Source: JBBQHM01 sp038323965
GTDB lineage: Bacteria; Verrucomicrobiota; Verrucomicrobiia; Chthoniobacterales; UBA10450
NCBI GenBank assembly: GCA_038323965.1
Contig: JBBQHM010000023.1
Location: 1-24,640 of the forward strand
Length of the DNA: 24,640 nt
Direction: 5' to 3'
Position 1 is the first letter of the stretch, and every line of letters begins with the position of its first letter. The translations under genes were made by a program, and so were the position numbers. A model generated the notes under the pieces. That model did no database searches and was not told the DNA's origin. It worked only from the letters and a program-made list of their open reading frames with translations. Positions 1-6,446 of the stretch are shown here, piece after piece.

Positions 1-221
1 TGCCCGTCATCGTCGACGCCTCGCACGGCACCGGCCGCACCTACATGGTCACGCCGCTCGCCCGCGCCGGCGTCGCCGTCGGCGCCGATGGCTTAATGAT
101 CGAAGTCCACGCCAAACCCGAAGAAGCCCTCTCCGACGGAGCGCAGGCGTTGAACCTCGAAGAGTTCGAGCAGATGATGCGCGAGGTGAGCGCCATTCAC
201 GAGGTGATCAGGAGACGGTGA
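1..221 (+). CDS. aroF: 3-deoxy-7-phosphoheptulonate (DAHP) synthase, C-terminal end (partial)
   Basis: Only the last 72 codons lie in the window; the reading frame enters at base 3 and ends at TGA 219-221. The translation carries the conserved C-terminal block of the AroA/AroF (B. subtilis-like, KDO8P-synthase-related) class of DAHP synthase: PVIVDASHGTGR, then GADGLMIEVH and EEALSDGAQ. The enzyme condenses phosphoenolpyruvate with erythrose 4-phosphate in the cytoplasm, the first step of the shikimate pathway that feeds chorismate to anthranilate synthase, encoded by trpE and trpG just downstream on the other strand. The gene converges with the next one, leaving only two bases between the stop codons. 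The aroF symbol is used by family; the start and any regulatory domain lie outside the window. Confidence 0.88.
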   Translation, partial: PVIVDASHGTGRTYMVTPLARAGVAVGADGLMIEVHAKPEEALSDGAQALNLEEFEQMMREVSAIHEVIRRR

Positions 222-223
222 GG

Positions 224-985
224 CTACTCGACGCGCCAGTTTTTTGCGGCTGTGACCGAAACGGGTGCAACGCTTCCATTGCTTAAAATGCGGAAGTAAT
301 ACGATCGCTTTCCGGCGTCGTAATTGCGCTGCGTGAGTCGAAGTTGCTGCGCGTTGTCGTCTCTGAGAATGTCACGCGCTGGCGGAACAACTACGATGAA
401 CGCGCCGTGATTAATCCGCTCGCGGATGCAAGCGCCGGGCGATAACCCGACTTTCAAGTAGCTGCCGTCGCGAGCCTGAATCCGAACGACGACTTTGCTG
501 AACGCTTCGTTGCGAAACACGCCGTACGCGCTTGGATCGGGTTCAGGCGCGGGTGCGAGGCGCTCGATTCGCTCCAGCTGCAGCTCGCACGCCTCATCTC
601 CGAGATTTCCGTGGTGGCGCGCATCGACGATGCCCATGACGCGGACCCAATGCTTGTCGCAATCGAGATGTCGCGCGAAGTTTTCATTGCGCTGGACGAA
701 GATCGCTCGATCGCGCTGATAGGTTCGCGCGGAACGAGCATCTTTGTACAACGTAAAGCTGTTTGGATCAATGTGAGCGACGCCTACGACTGTCACTCGC
801 TTCCCGTGAAACGCCTGAGAATTCGCAACCACCGCTCTGAATTGATCGTTGCCCGCGTAAGCGGACGCTACCAGCAACGCTAGGTTCGTGCCGATCACGA
901 CGAATCGGCCGAGTGTTAGTCGCAGTTCGAGGCAATGTTGTAGCGGCAACACGCGAATGCCTGACCTAACGAAGTCGCGGAACAT
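224..985 (-). CDS. Hypothetical exported protein with an OB-like domain
   Basis: I do not recognise a named family. A hydrophobic stretch (FVVIGTNLALLVASAYAG) about 30 residues after the chosen ATG looks like a signal peptide or anchor. The next ~100 residues (AFHGKRVTVVGVAHID ... WVRVMGIVDARHHGNLGD) follow a pattern I associate with small OB-fold-like bacterial proteins in which a 'GKRVxVxG' strand is paired with a later 'VxVxGxxDA..HG' strand. The last ~80 residues show nothing recognisable. The frame is open back to 1132, but the first ~19 residues of that longer form are encoded inside a palindromic repeat (1076-1224), so I prefer the ATG at 985 (253 aa). No clear ribosome binding site supports either start. 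The stop (TAG) is two bases from the end of the convergent DAHP synthase gene. Confidence 0.6.
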   Translation of the reverse strand: MFRDFVRSGIRVLPLQHCLELRLTLGRFVVIGTNLALLVASAYAGNDQFRAVVANSQAFHGKRVTVVGVAHIDPNSFTLYKDARSARTYQRDRAIFVQRNENFARHLDCDKHWVRVMGIVDARHHGNLGDEACELQLERIERLAPAPEPDPSAYGVFRNEAFSKVVVRIQARDGSYLKVGLSPGACIRERINHGAFIVVVPPARDILRDDNAQQLRLTQRNYDAGKRSYYFRILSNGSVAPVSVTAAKNWRVE

Positions 986-1075
986 CGGTTTACCGTTTAC
1001 TTCGAGAACCGCGTGTTGCGCAAGCGACCTTATTTCACTGCGAAATGCGTCGCGAGCGTTCGGCGCACGAGCATT

Positions 1076-1224
1076 GTCATCCTGAGCCGCCGAAGGACGG
1101 TCGAAGGATCTTACAACGGCAGTATGCGGCATGTATTTGGAAGCCGGTGGTCTCGACGGATACGCATCGCAAACGCGTGAGCGATTGAGCGTTTGAGAGG
1201 TCCTTCGACTTCGCTCAGGATGAC
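1076..1224. repeat. GTCATCC-type palindromic element R1
   Basis: The left end reads GTCATCCTGAGCCGCCGAAG. The right end is the inverted match GGTCCTTCGACTTCGCTCAG followed by GATGAC. Both ends are variants of the 'GTCATCC(T/C)GAGCGAAGTCGA(A/G)GGA' repeat found at three more places in this window. The element lies between trpG and the unknown exported protein and includes the last codons and the stop of trpG. It encodes no protein and has no transposase nearby, so it is best called a REP- or MITE-like element. Confidence 0.75.
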
Positions 1225-1793
1225 AGAGGTTGTAGCGCGAGGAAATTCGCCAGAATTTTCGCGCCTTCGCTCGTCAGAATCGATTCGGGATGGAACTGGA
1301 CGCCGTGGATCGGAAGGTCGCGGTGTTGCAGGCCCATGATTTCGCCGTCGTCGGACTCGGCGGTGATTTCCAGAACGGCGGGGAGACTGTCGCGCTGCAC
1401 GACGAGGGAATGGTAACGCGTGGCTTCGAACGGTTGCGCGATGCCGGCGAAGACGCCGCTGCCGTGATGCTGCACCTGCGAGGTTTTGCCGTGCATCAAC
1501 TTCGGCGCGCGCACGATTTCGCCGCCGAAAACTTCGCCGATGCATTGATGTCCGAGGCAAACGCCGAGGATCGGTATCGTCGCGCCAAGTTCGCGAATCA
1601 CTTGTGAGCTAATGCCGGCGTCGCCCGGTCGTCCCGGGCCGGGCGAGATGCAGATGCGTTCCGGCTTCAACGTGCGGATGTCGTCGACCGTGATCTCGTC
1701 ATTGCGCTTCACGACCACGTCCGCGCCAAGCTCGCCGAAAATCTGCGCGAGATTGTAGGTAAAGGAATCGTAGTTATCGATCAGGAGCAGCAT
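1215..1793 (-). CDS. trpG: Anthranilate synthase component II (glutamine amidotransferase)
   Basis: A class-I glutamine amidotransferase of 192 aa, the usual length for a stand-alone TrpG/PabA. It releases ammonia from glutamine for TrpE, which uses it to turn chorismate into anthranilate. Visible motifs are LLIDNYDSFTYNL at the N-terminus, SPGPGRPGDAG (residues 50-60), the nucleophile Cys79 in GVCLGHQ, and the catalytic His168 and Glu170 in GVQFHPES. The ATG at 1793 starts directly on the family motif. The gene lies downstream of trpE on the same strand, but 236 bp away with a palindromic element between them. The stop (TGA, 1215-1217) and the final two serine codons lie within repeat R1. 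TrpG and PabA cannot be told apart by sequence alone; the trpE neighbour favours TrpG, possibly shared with folate synthesis. Confidence 0.93.
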   Translation of the reverse strand: MLLLIDNYDSFTYNLAQIFGELGADVVVKRNDEITVDDIRTLKPERICISPGPGRPGDAGISSQVIRELGATIPILGVCLGHQCIGEVFGGEIVRAPKLMHGKTSQVQHHGSGVFAGIAQPFEATRYHSLVVQRDSLPAVLEITAESDDGEIMGLQHRDLPIHGVQFHPESILTSEGAKILANFLALQPLSS

Positions 1794-1806
1794 CGGTTCG
1801 CTGAAT

Positions 1807-1979
1807 TAGACAGGATTAACAGGATTTACAGGAGAAGAGTTGAACCGCCGAAGACTCAGGCACGGATTGACACGGATGAAACACGGATCGGAGGAGCATT
1901 TCCCCGTCCGTGAAAATCCGTGTTCATCCGTGGCTAAAGTCTTCTGCCGTAATCCTGACAATCCTGTTAATCCTGTCTA
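1807..1979. repeat. 173-bp imperfect palindromic (MITE-like) element M1
   Basis: The outer 20 bases, TAGACAGGATTAACAGGATT, occur as a perfect inverted pair at 1807-1826 and 1960-1979. Inside them a second inverted pair continues: 'gccgaagactcagg.cacggat' on the left and 'ggcagaagacttta.gccacggatgaacacgg' read in reverse on the right. The element could fold into one long hairpin. It holds no ORF and fills most of the gap between trpE and trpG. Confidence 0.8.
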
Positions 1980-1995
1980 GTTCCGTGGCTTCAAT

Positions 1996-2011
1996 GTCGC
2001 ACTTGTGCGAC
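1996..2011. other. Perfect 16-bp palindrome downstream of trpE
   Basis: GTCGCAC TT GTGCGAC: seven paired bases each side of a two-base centre, 19 bp past the trpE stop. A two-base loop would force the inner pairs open, so as RNA it would be a short hairpin. No T-run follows on the minus strand, so it is not a standard intrinsic terminator. It abuts the half-repeat R2 and may belong to that element. Confidence 0.5.
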
Positions 2012-2013
2012 GG

Positions 2014-2039
2014 GGTCCTTCGACTTCGCTCAGGATGAC
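2014..2039. repeat. GTCATCC-type repeat, single end (R2)
   Basis: The sequence GGTCCTTCGACTTCGCTCAG followed by GATGAC matches the right end of element R1 exactly. No matching inverted partner is obvious within 150 bp on the outer side. The trpE stop codon lies inside it. Confidence 0.7.
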
Positions 2040-3532
2040 GGTGTGGATGCGATCGCAGCCAGCACCGCTTTCGCCTTGTTCACCGTCTCCTCGTACTCGC
2101 GAGCAGGATCGGAATCGGCCACGATCCCAGCGCCGGCCTGCACATAGGCGCGTCCGTTTTTCAAAACCACGGAGCGCAGAGCAATGCAGCTATCAAGCGA
2201 ACCATCCAAGCCGAAGTAGCCGACAACGCCGGAATAAAATCCGCGTCGCGATTTCTCTATTTCGGCAATGATCTGCATCGCGCGAATCTTCGGCGCGCCG
2301 GAGACCGTTCCGGCGGGAAAAGTCGCGCGCAGCGCATCGAATGCGGTGACACCATCGCGCAATTCGCTCACGACGTGCGAGACGATGTGCATGACGTGGC
2401 TGTAACGCTCGATCGTCATCTGCTCGGTGACTTTTACGGTGCCGATTTTCGCGATGCGCCCGAGGTCATTGCGCGCGAGATCGATCAACATGACATGCTC
2501 GGCCAGCTCTTTCGGGTCGGCTAATAACTCGCGCGCGTTCCGGTCGTCTTCCGCGGGAGTGCTACCGCGCGTGCGCGTGCCCGCGATGGGACGCAACTCA
2601 GCGACTCGATCGCGGACGCGAACGTGCATTTCAGGCGAACTCCCGACGAAGGCGAGATCGTCGCCGAATTCCAACAGGAACATGTAGGGAGAGGGATTGG
2701 CGAAGCGCAGCGCGCGGTAGAGGTCAAGGGCATCGCCATCGAAGCGAGTCTCAAAGCGCTGCGACAATACGACCTGAAAGATGTCTCCGTTAGCGATGAG
2801 CTCTTTCGCCTGGGTGACTTTCTGCTCGAAATCGGAGCGCGTGATATTCGACGTAGTTTTCGGCAATGTGTCGCCCGCCGCTGCGTCGATATGAGAGAGC
2901 GCGATCGGTTGTGCGAGCGATTGCCGCACCTTGCGCAAGGCACGAAGGGCGCCGTCGTAAACTTCGCCCGCGTCTTCGTCGTCGGCCACGAACGCGTTCA
3001 CGACCACGCGCACCCTTCGGTAACGATGATCGAACACGACGATCGTGCGGGCGATGATGAACTGCATCTCCGGCAGCTCGAGATCGTCCCGCGGATTGAT
3101 CGGCACGCGTGGCTCGAAGAATCGGACCACGTCGTAGCCAATGTAGCCGACAGCGCCGGCCACGAAATGCTGGACATCGGTCCGTGGCGCGAAGCGGAAT
3201 TCGGCGAGCAGTTCCTGGAGATGGGTAAGGGGATCGGTGGTAACGTTACTCGTGCTCGTCTCGCCCTCGCGAGTGATCGAGATCACCCGGCCGTCGAACG
3301 AAAAGATGGCCAGTGGATCGAGGCCGATGAATGAAAACCGTCCCGACTCTTCGTTGCGCTCTGCCGATTCAAAGAGAAAACAGCCGCCGCGCGACTGGCG
3401 AAGCTTCGCAAACGCGCTCACCGGCGTCTCGATGTCAGCGATCAGCTCCGCGACCACCGGGATGAGATTCGCGGATTTTGCGAGATCGACAAACTGCTCG
3501 CGCGAAGGAGTGATGGTGAGGCGCGGAGTCAT
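2030..3532 (-). CDS. trpE: Anthranilate synthase component I
   Basis: The chorismate-binding subunit of anthranilate synthase (500 aa from the chosen start), which forms anthranilate from chorismate and ammonia at the entry to tryptophan synthesis. The N-terminal domain has the TrpE pattern PSREQFVDLA ... IPVVAEL.ADIETPVSAF and the LFES motif (residues 53-56), equivalent to the LLES tryptophan-feedback site. The catalytic domain shows GDIFQVVLSQRF, PSPYMFLLEF, PIAGTRTRG (about 314-322), the ELAEHVMLIDLARNDLGRI block (about 340-358), and PAGTVSGAPK. The frame is open 42 codons further upstream, to 3658, but that extension does not look like TrpE and overlaps a GC-rich leader. The ATG at 3532 begins MTPRLTITPSREQF as expected for the family. 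The last Ser-Ser and the TGA come from repeat R2. Confidence 0.93.
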   Translation of the reverse strand: MTPRLTITPSREQFVDLAKSANLIPVVAELIADIETPVSAFAKLRQSRGGCFLFESAERNEESGRFSFIGLDPLAIFSFDGRVISITREGETSTSNVTTDPLTHLQELLAEFRFAPRTDVQHFVAGAVGYIGYDVVRFFEPRVPINPRDDLELPEMQFIIARTIVVFDHRYRRVRVVVNAFVADDEDAGEVYDGALRALRKVRQSLAQPIALSHIDAAAGDTLPKTTSNITRSDFEQKVTQAKELIANGDIFQVVLSQRFETRFDGDALDLYRALRFANPSPYMFLLEFGDDLAFVGSSPEMHVRVRDRVAELRPIAGTRTRGSTPAEDDRNARELLADPKELAEHVMLIDLARNDLGRIAKIGTVKVTEQMTIERYSHVMHIVSHVVSELRDGVTAFDALRATFPAGTVSGAPKIRAMQIIAEIEKSRRGFYSGVVGYFGLDGSLDSCIALRSVVLKNGRAYVQAGAGIVADSDPAREYEETVNKAKAVLAAIASTPSS

Positions 3533-3632
3533 CGTGGGATCGAGGCCAACCGTCCTACCTGAGCACGGGTCGCCGCCTTGCGCAGCTTTGCGTTGCCCGG
3601 GAATTCCCTTGCGCCACTGGAGCACCTCGACA
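3533..3632 (-). promoter_or_regulatory. trpE leader, candidate structured RNA
   Basis: Read on the minus strand, about 95 nt of GC-rich leader precede the trpE ATG. A possible -10 (TAATAA, 3633-3638, preceded by TGC) would start transcription near 3626-3630. There the sequence TCGAGG (3625-3630) can pair with CCTCGA (3540-3545) just before the start codon, closing the leader as one domain. Inside are a GGGAATTCCC palindrome and the segments ACGCAAAGC and CAGGTAGGACGG. The order hairpin - ACGCAAAGC - GGTAG - CGGTTGGCC resembles the class-I cyclic-di-GMP (GEMM) riboswitch layout, but the hairpin loop is not a GNRA tetraloop and the match is partial. There is no tryptophan-rich leader peptide (one TGG only), so classical Trp attenuation is not supported. 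Confidence 0.35.
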
Positions 3633-3681
3633 TTATTAGCAGCCGCTCCCGTCTTCATCCGACCGATGACGGGAATTCAAT

Positions 3682-3756
<75 letters not shown>

Positions 3757-3767
3757 CTTTTTCAGAA

Positions 3768-3793
3768 GGGCTCGCGGCCCGGTCGTTTTTTTT
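3768..3793 (+). terminator. Possible intrinsic terminator after tRNA-Gly
   Basis: GGGC TCGCG GCCC forms a short four-pair hairpin 11 nt after the tRNA, followed after five bases by eight T (3786-3793). The T-run is strong but the stem is short, so termination efficiency is uncertain. It would separate the tRNA from the sigma-factor cassette. Confidence 0.45.
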
Positions 3794-3830
3794 GAATCCG
3801 AATCGCCATCGGACCGCATCTCATACACAA

Positions 3831-4550
3831 ATGAACACTATGAAGAGACTCTCCATCGGCCTGGCTTGCGCTGCCTGCCTTGCTATCGGCCTCCAGGCTC
3901 AAACGCCTCCACCACCTCCCGCTCCGCCCCAGGCGCCAGCCATGGCGTCGGTCGCTCCAGCGGTCACGGCGGTGCCCGCGACGCCCGTCCCGACCGTTTC
4001 GGTCGCGCCAACCGCAGTCGGGACGGCGACCGTGGCCGACCGTCTCGCGGATCAAATTCACAAGCGCGTCAACGCCAACCTCAAGCGGCATAAGGGCATT
4101 AACTTCACCATCGACGACGACGACGACAACGGTACGCCACACATTAAAAACCATTCGGAAGATATTCCCGACGCCGTCGTTCCGATCGTCATGATCAGCG
4201 TGCTCGCGGTTTTCGGGTTCCCGGTCGCGATCGTCTGCATCATCATGTTGGCCAGCTGGGCGAAGGCGCGTTCGCTACATCGCACCGTCCAGACTTTGGT
4301 CGAAAAGGGTCAGCCAATCCCTCCGGAATTACTGCAATCGCGCGCTGGTGCGCCGCTTCGCCCCTGGTATGATCTGCGCCGCGGCATCGTGTTGCTCGCG
4401 GTCGGCACGGGTATCATCATGTTCTTTGGAATTGCGGCTGGCTGGGACGAAGGCGTCTGGGCGCTGGGCTTGATCCCGGCGATCATCGGCGGTGGCTACA
4501 TCCTCGCGTGGCGGCTTGCTAACAAGCGCGAGACCCTGTTGAAACAATGA
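3831..4550 (+). CDS. DUF6249-like membrane protein upstream of an ECF sigma factor
   Basis: A 239-aa protein with a signal peptide (KRLSIGLACAACLAIGLQAQ), then a Pro/Ala/Val-rich linker (about residues 25-65), a basic segment, an acidic DDDDDNG patch, and a C-terminal half with one hydrophobic segment (VVPIVMISVLAVFGFPVAIV) followed by KARSLHRTVQTLVEKGQPIPPELL and two more segments after DLRRGI. The order 'TM - long basic helix - EKGQPIPPELL - DLRRGI - TM - GLIP - TM' is that of DUF6249 proteins as I recall them. The frame is open from 3237, but everything before 3831 is leader and tRNA. ATG 3840, three codons in, is an alternative start. The stop is one base before the GTG start of the sigma factor, so the two are very probably co-transcribed. 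The biochemical function is unknown; a role in envelope sensing is only an inference from context. Confidence 0.75.
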   Translation: MNTMKRLSIGLACAACLAIGLQAQTPPPPPAPPQAPAMASVAPAVTAVPATPVPTVSVAPTAVGTATVADRLADQIHKRVNANLKRHKGINFTIDDDDDNGTPHIKNHSEDIPDAVVPIVMISVLAVFGFPVAIVCIIMLASWAKARSLHRTVQTLVEKGQPIPPELLQSRAGAPLRPWYDLRRGIVLLAVGTGIIMFFGIAAGWDEGVWALGLIPAIIGGGYILAWRLANKRETLLKQ

Positions 4551-4551
4551 T

Positions 4552-5085
4552 GTGGAGTTGACTGATGCGGACCTCCTCACACGAGTCCTTGTTGATGGCG
4601 ACCAGCACGCGTTTAGCGAGCTGGTTCGCCGGCATCAATCGGCTGTGCGCGGAATGCTCCGCCAACTCACCCGCGCCGATGTCGAGCTGGCGGATGATCT
4701 CGCGCAGGAGACTTTCATTCGCGCTTACAAGCACATCCGGACTTTTCGCGGCGAAGCGAAGTTTTCGACCTGGCTTTACCGCATTGCCTACAATGTTTTC
4801 CGCGAAGAAGCGCGCAAACGCAAAGAGCTCGTCGGCATTGATGAAGAACAACTGGAGCGCCAATCCGACCCTCAAACGACGGATGCCGGTTTGCGCCACG
4901 ATCTCATGAGTGCGCTGCAAACTCTTCCTTCGCACGAGCGATCCGCGGTGATGCTCTGCTGCCAGAATGGTCTTTCGCACGACGAGGCATCGCGCGTGCT
5001 GGATATCCCGCTGGGCACGGTGAAAACGAACGTGTTGCGCGGACGCGAAAAATTGAAGAAGCTACTGGCAGCCTGGGCCACATGA
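4552..5085 (+). CDS. ECF-type RNA polymerase sigma factor
   Basis: A 177-aa extracytoplasmic-function sigma-70 factor, which directs RNA polymerase to a specific promoter set. Region 2 spans about residues 22-90, with the typical ADDLAQETFIRAYKHI and FRGEAKFSTWLYRIAYN. Region 4 spans about 120-171, with LPSHERSAVMLC and the helix-turn-helix LSHDEASRVLDIPLGTVKTN followed by RGREKLKKLL. There is no sigma region 1 or 3 and no extra C-terminal domain. The start is GTG at 4552, one base after the stop of the membrane-protein gene; it gives the expected ECF N-terminus (ELTDADLLTRVLVDGD). The next gene overlaps by four bases (ATGA), a common arrangement for a sigma factor and its anti-sigma factor. 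Its target promoters cannot be read from the sequence. Confidence 0.92.
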   Translation: MELTDADLLTRVLVDGDQHAFSELVRRHQSAVRGMLRQLTRADVELADDLAQETFIRAYKHIRTFRGEAKFSTWLYRIAYNVFREEARKRKELVGIDEEQLERQSDPQTTDAGLRHDLMSALQTLPSHERSAVMLCCQNGLSHDEASRVLDIPLGTVKTNVLRGREKLKKLLAAWAT

Positions 5086-5417
5086 ACGATCCACTCGACG
5101 ACCTGCTCGATGCGCGCCTGCGTGACGAGACGCTCTACCTCGACGACGCCGGCTTTACCGCGCGCGTGATGAAGCAGATGCCGCGGCGCAACCCAGTGCG
5201 GACGGAGCGCTCGCTGGTGATCGTCGCCGCTGCCATCATCGCAGTGGTCACGGCCTATTTCGCGTCGGGCGAGGGATCATTCGTTCACGATATGTTCGTG
5301 CGCATTGCCGGAATGCCGCCGCTTCATTTGCTCATCGCCGTCGTCGCGTGCGGAATTGCCACGACGGTCAGCGCATTCTGGGCGACATCGAATCGCCTGC
5401 GCGGTTTCTCGGACTAG
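5082..5417 (+). CDS. Small two-TM protein, putative anti-sigma factor
   Basis: 111 aa with no family I can name. Residues 1-43 are cytoplasmic-looking and charged (MNDPLDDLLDARLRDETLYLDDAGFTARVM), and this 'DxxLxARLRDE..YLDD.GFTxRVM' pattern is common in short membrane proteins encoded after ECF sigma factors. Two transmembrane segments follow, at about 44-61 and 80-100. The cysteine/histidine zinc motif (HxxxCxxC) of ZAS anti-sigma domains is absent. The start ATG overlaps the sigma-factor stop by four bases, implying translational coupling. The anti-sigma role is inferred from position and topology. Its stop is TAG. Confidence 0.7.
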   Translation: MNDPLDDLLDARLRDETLYLDDAGFTARVMKQMPRRNPVRTERSLVIVAAAIIAVVTAYFASGEGSFVHDMFVRIAGMPPLHLLIAVVACGIATTVSAFWATSNRLRGFSD

Positions 5418-5422
5418 AGCTC

Positions 5423-5511
5423 GTCATCCCGAGCGAAGTCGAGGGACCCCGCGGTAGCACGAACAAGCCGGCTAGTTTTTAACGGGGTTGCTCGGCTCCG
5501 CTCGGGATGAC
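5423..5511. repeat. GTCATCC-type palindromic element R3
   Basis: 89 bp beginning GTCATCCCGAGCGAAGTCGA and ending with its inverted variant (read in reverse, GTCATCCCGAGCGGAGCCGA). The arms pair over about 28 bases with four mismatches, leaving a short central segment that contains TTTTT. It fills almost the whole gap between two convergent genes, the putative anti-sigma gene and ribF. As RNA it would be a strong hairpin from either strand, so it may act as a two-way transcription barrier. Confidence 0.8.
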
Positions 5512-5513
5512 CA

Positions 5514-6446
5514 TCAGGCGGCACACAATTCTTTCGCGCGCGCAACGTCCGCGGCGATCTGTTTTTTCAGAGCCTCCACGTTGTCGAACTTCTTCTCGTC
5601 GCGCAGACGTTCCACGAAACGAACTTCCACCTCAGTTCCGTAAATCTCTTCCGCGAAATCGAGAATGTGAAGCTCCAGCATGCGCTCCGGTTTCGCAGAG
5701 GAAATCGTCGGCCGATAACCGACATTCACCACGCCGTGCTGCAGGATGCCGCCGATACGCGCCTCCACGAAATACACGCCGTTGGGCGGAAATTGTTCAC
5801 TGTGCGCACTGAGATTTGCGGTCGGAAATCCGATCGTCCGGCCGCGCTTGTCGCCATCAACCACGGTCCCGACGATGGCGTATTCCCGGCCGAGCATTGT
5901 CGTTGCCGCATTAAAATCACCGCGCTCGATCGCTGCCCGAATTGCGGTGCTGCTCACCACCTCGTCATTCACTTTCACCGGACGAATGCCGACGACGTTA
6001 AAGTGATTTTGCGTGCCGAGAGTTTGCAGCAATTGCAGATTGCCCGCTCGATTCTTGCCGAATTCCCATTCGTGGCCCACGCAGATTTCGCGCAACGGTT
6101 TAGCGTGACGCACCAGGGTGCCGACAAACTCCTTGGGCGAAGTGGCGGCGAACTTCTCATCAAAAGTTAGCACGAGCAGATGAGCTACTCCCAGCGCGCG
6201 AATGAGCGCAATCTTGTGTGCGGTTGCGGTCAATAAATGGGGCGCGCCCGTCGGCCGCAGCACTTTCATCGGGTGAGGATCGAACGTTACCACCACTGGA
6301 GTTCCTTCCGCGGAATGCGCATGACGCGCGGATGTGGAAATCACCGCCTGATGTCCAAGATGAACACCGTCGAAAACGCCGATCGCCAGAAAAAGCGGAC
6401 CGCGAAGTCGCTCCAGCTCCGCGATCGAACGCAGAACCTGCATCAT
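5514..6446 (-). CDS. ribF: Bifunctional riboflavin kinase / FAD synthetase
   Basis: 310 aa, normal length for RibF, which phosphorylates riboflavin to FMN and adenylates FMN to FAD. The N-terminal FAD synthetase domain shows the nucleotidyltransferase motif GVFDGVHLGHQAVI (residues 23-36) and VVTFDPHPMKVL. In the middle are VGHEWEFGKNRAGN and VSSTAIRAAIERGDF. The C-terminal riboflavin-kinase domain has GTVVDGDKRGRTIGFPTANL, PNGVYFV, NVGYRPT and LHILDF. The ATG at 6446 overlaps the truB stop by four bases; a second ATG follows at once. It is the last gene of the nusA operon. Its stop lies two bases from repeat R3. Confidence 0.95.
   Translation of the reverse strand: MMQVLRSIAELERLRGPLFLAIGVFDGVHLGHQAVISTSARHAHSAEGTPVVVTFDPHPMKVLRPTGAPHLLTATAHKIALIRALGVAHLLVLTFDEKFAATSPKEFVGTLVRHAKPLREICVGHEWEFGKNRAGNLQLLQTLGTQNHFNVVGIRPVKVNDEVVSSTAIRAAIERGDFNAATTMLGREYAIVGTVVDGDKRGRTIGFPTANLSAHSEQFPPNGVYFVEARIGGILQHGVVNVGYRPTISSAKPERMLELHILDFAEEIYGTEVEVRFVERLRDEKKFDNVEALKKQIAADVARAKELCAA

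Noticed and set aside
1807..1979. M1 as a CRISPR repeat or an insertion sequence
   Set aside because: There is one inverted pair only, no regular spacers, no transposase frame and no clear target-site duplication.
2624..3334. 236-aa open frame on the plus strand opposite trpE
   Set aside because: It is a GC-driven shadow of trpE with no recognisable domain. trpE on the other strand has complete family motifs.
3533..3658. 42-residue N-terminal extension of TrpE, as a long start or as a Trp leader peptide
   Set aside because: It has no similarity to TrpE, only one Trp codon, no stop before the TrpE start, and the composition of a structured leader.
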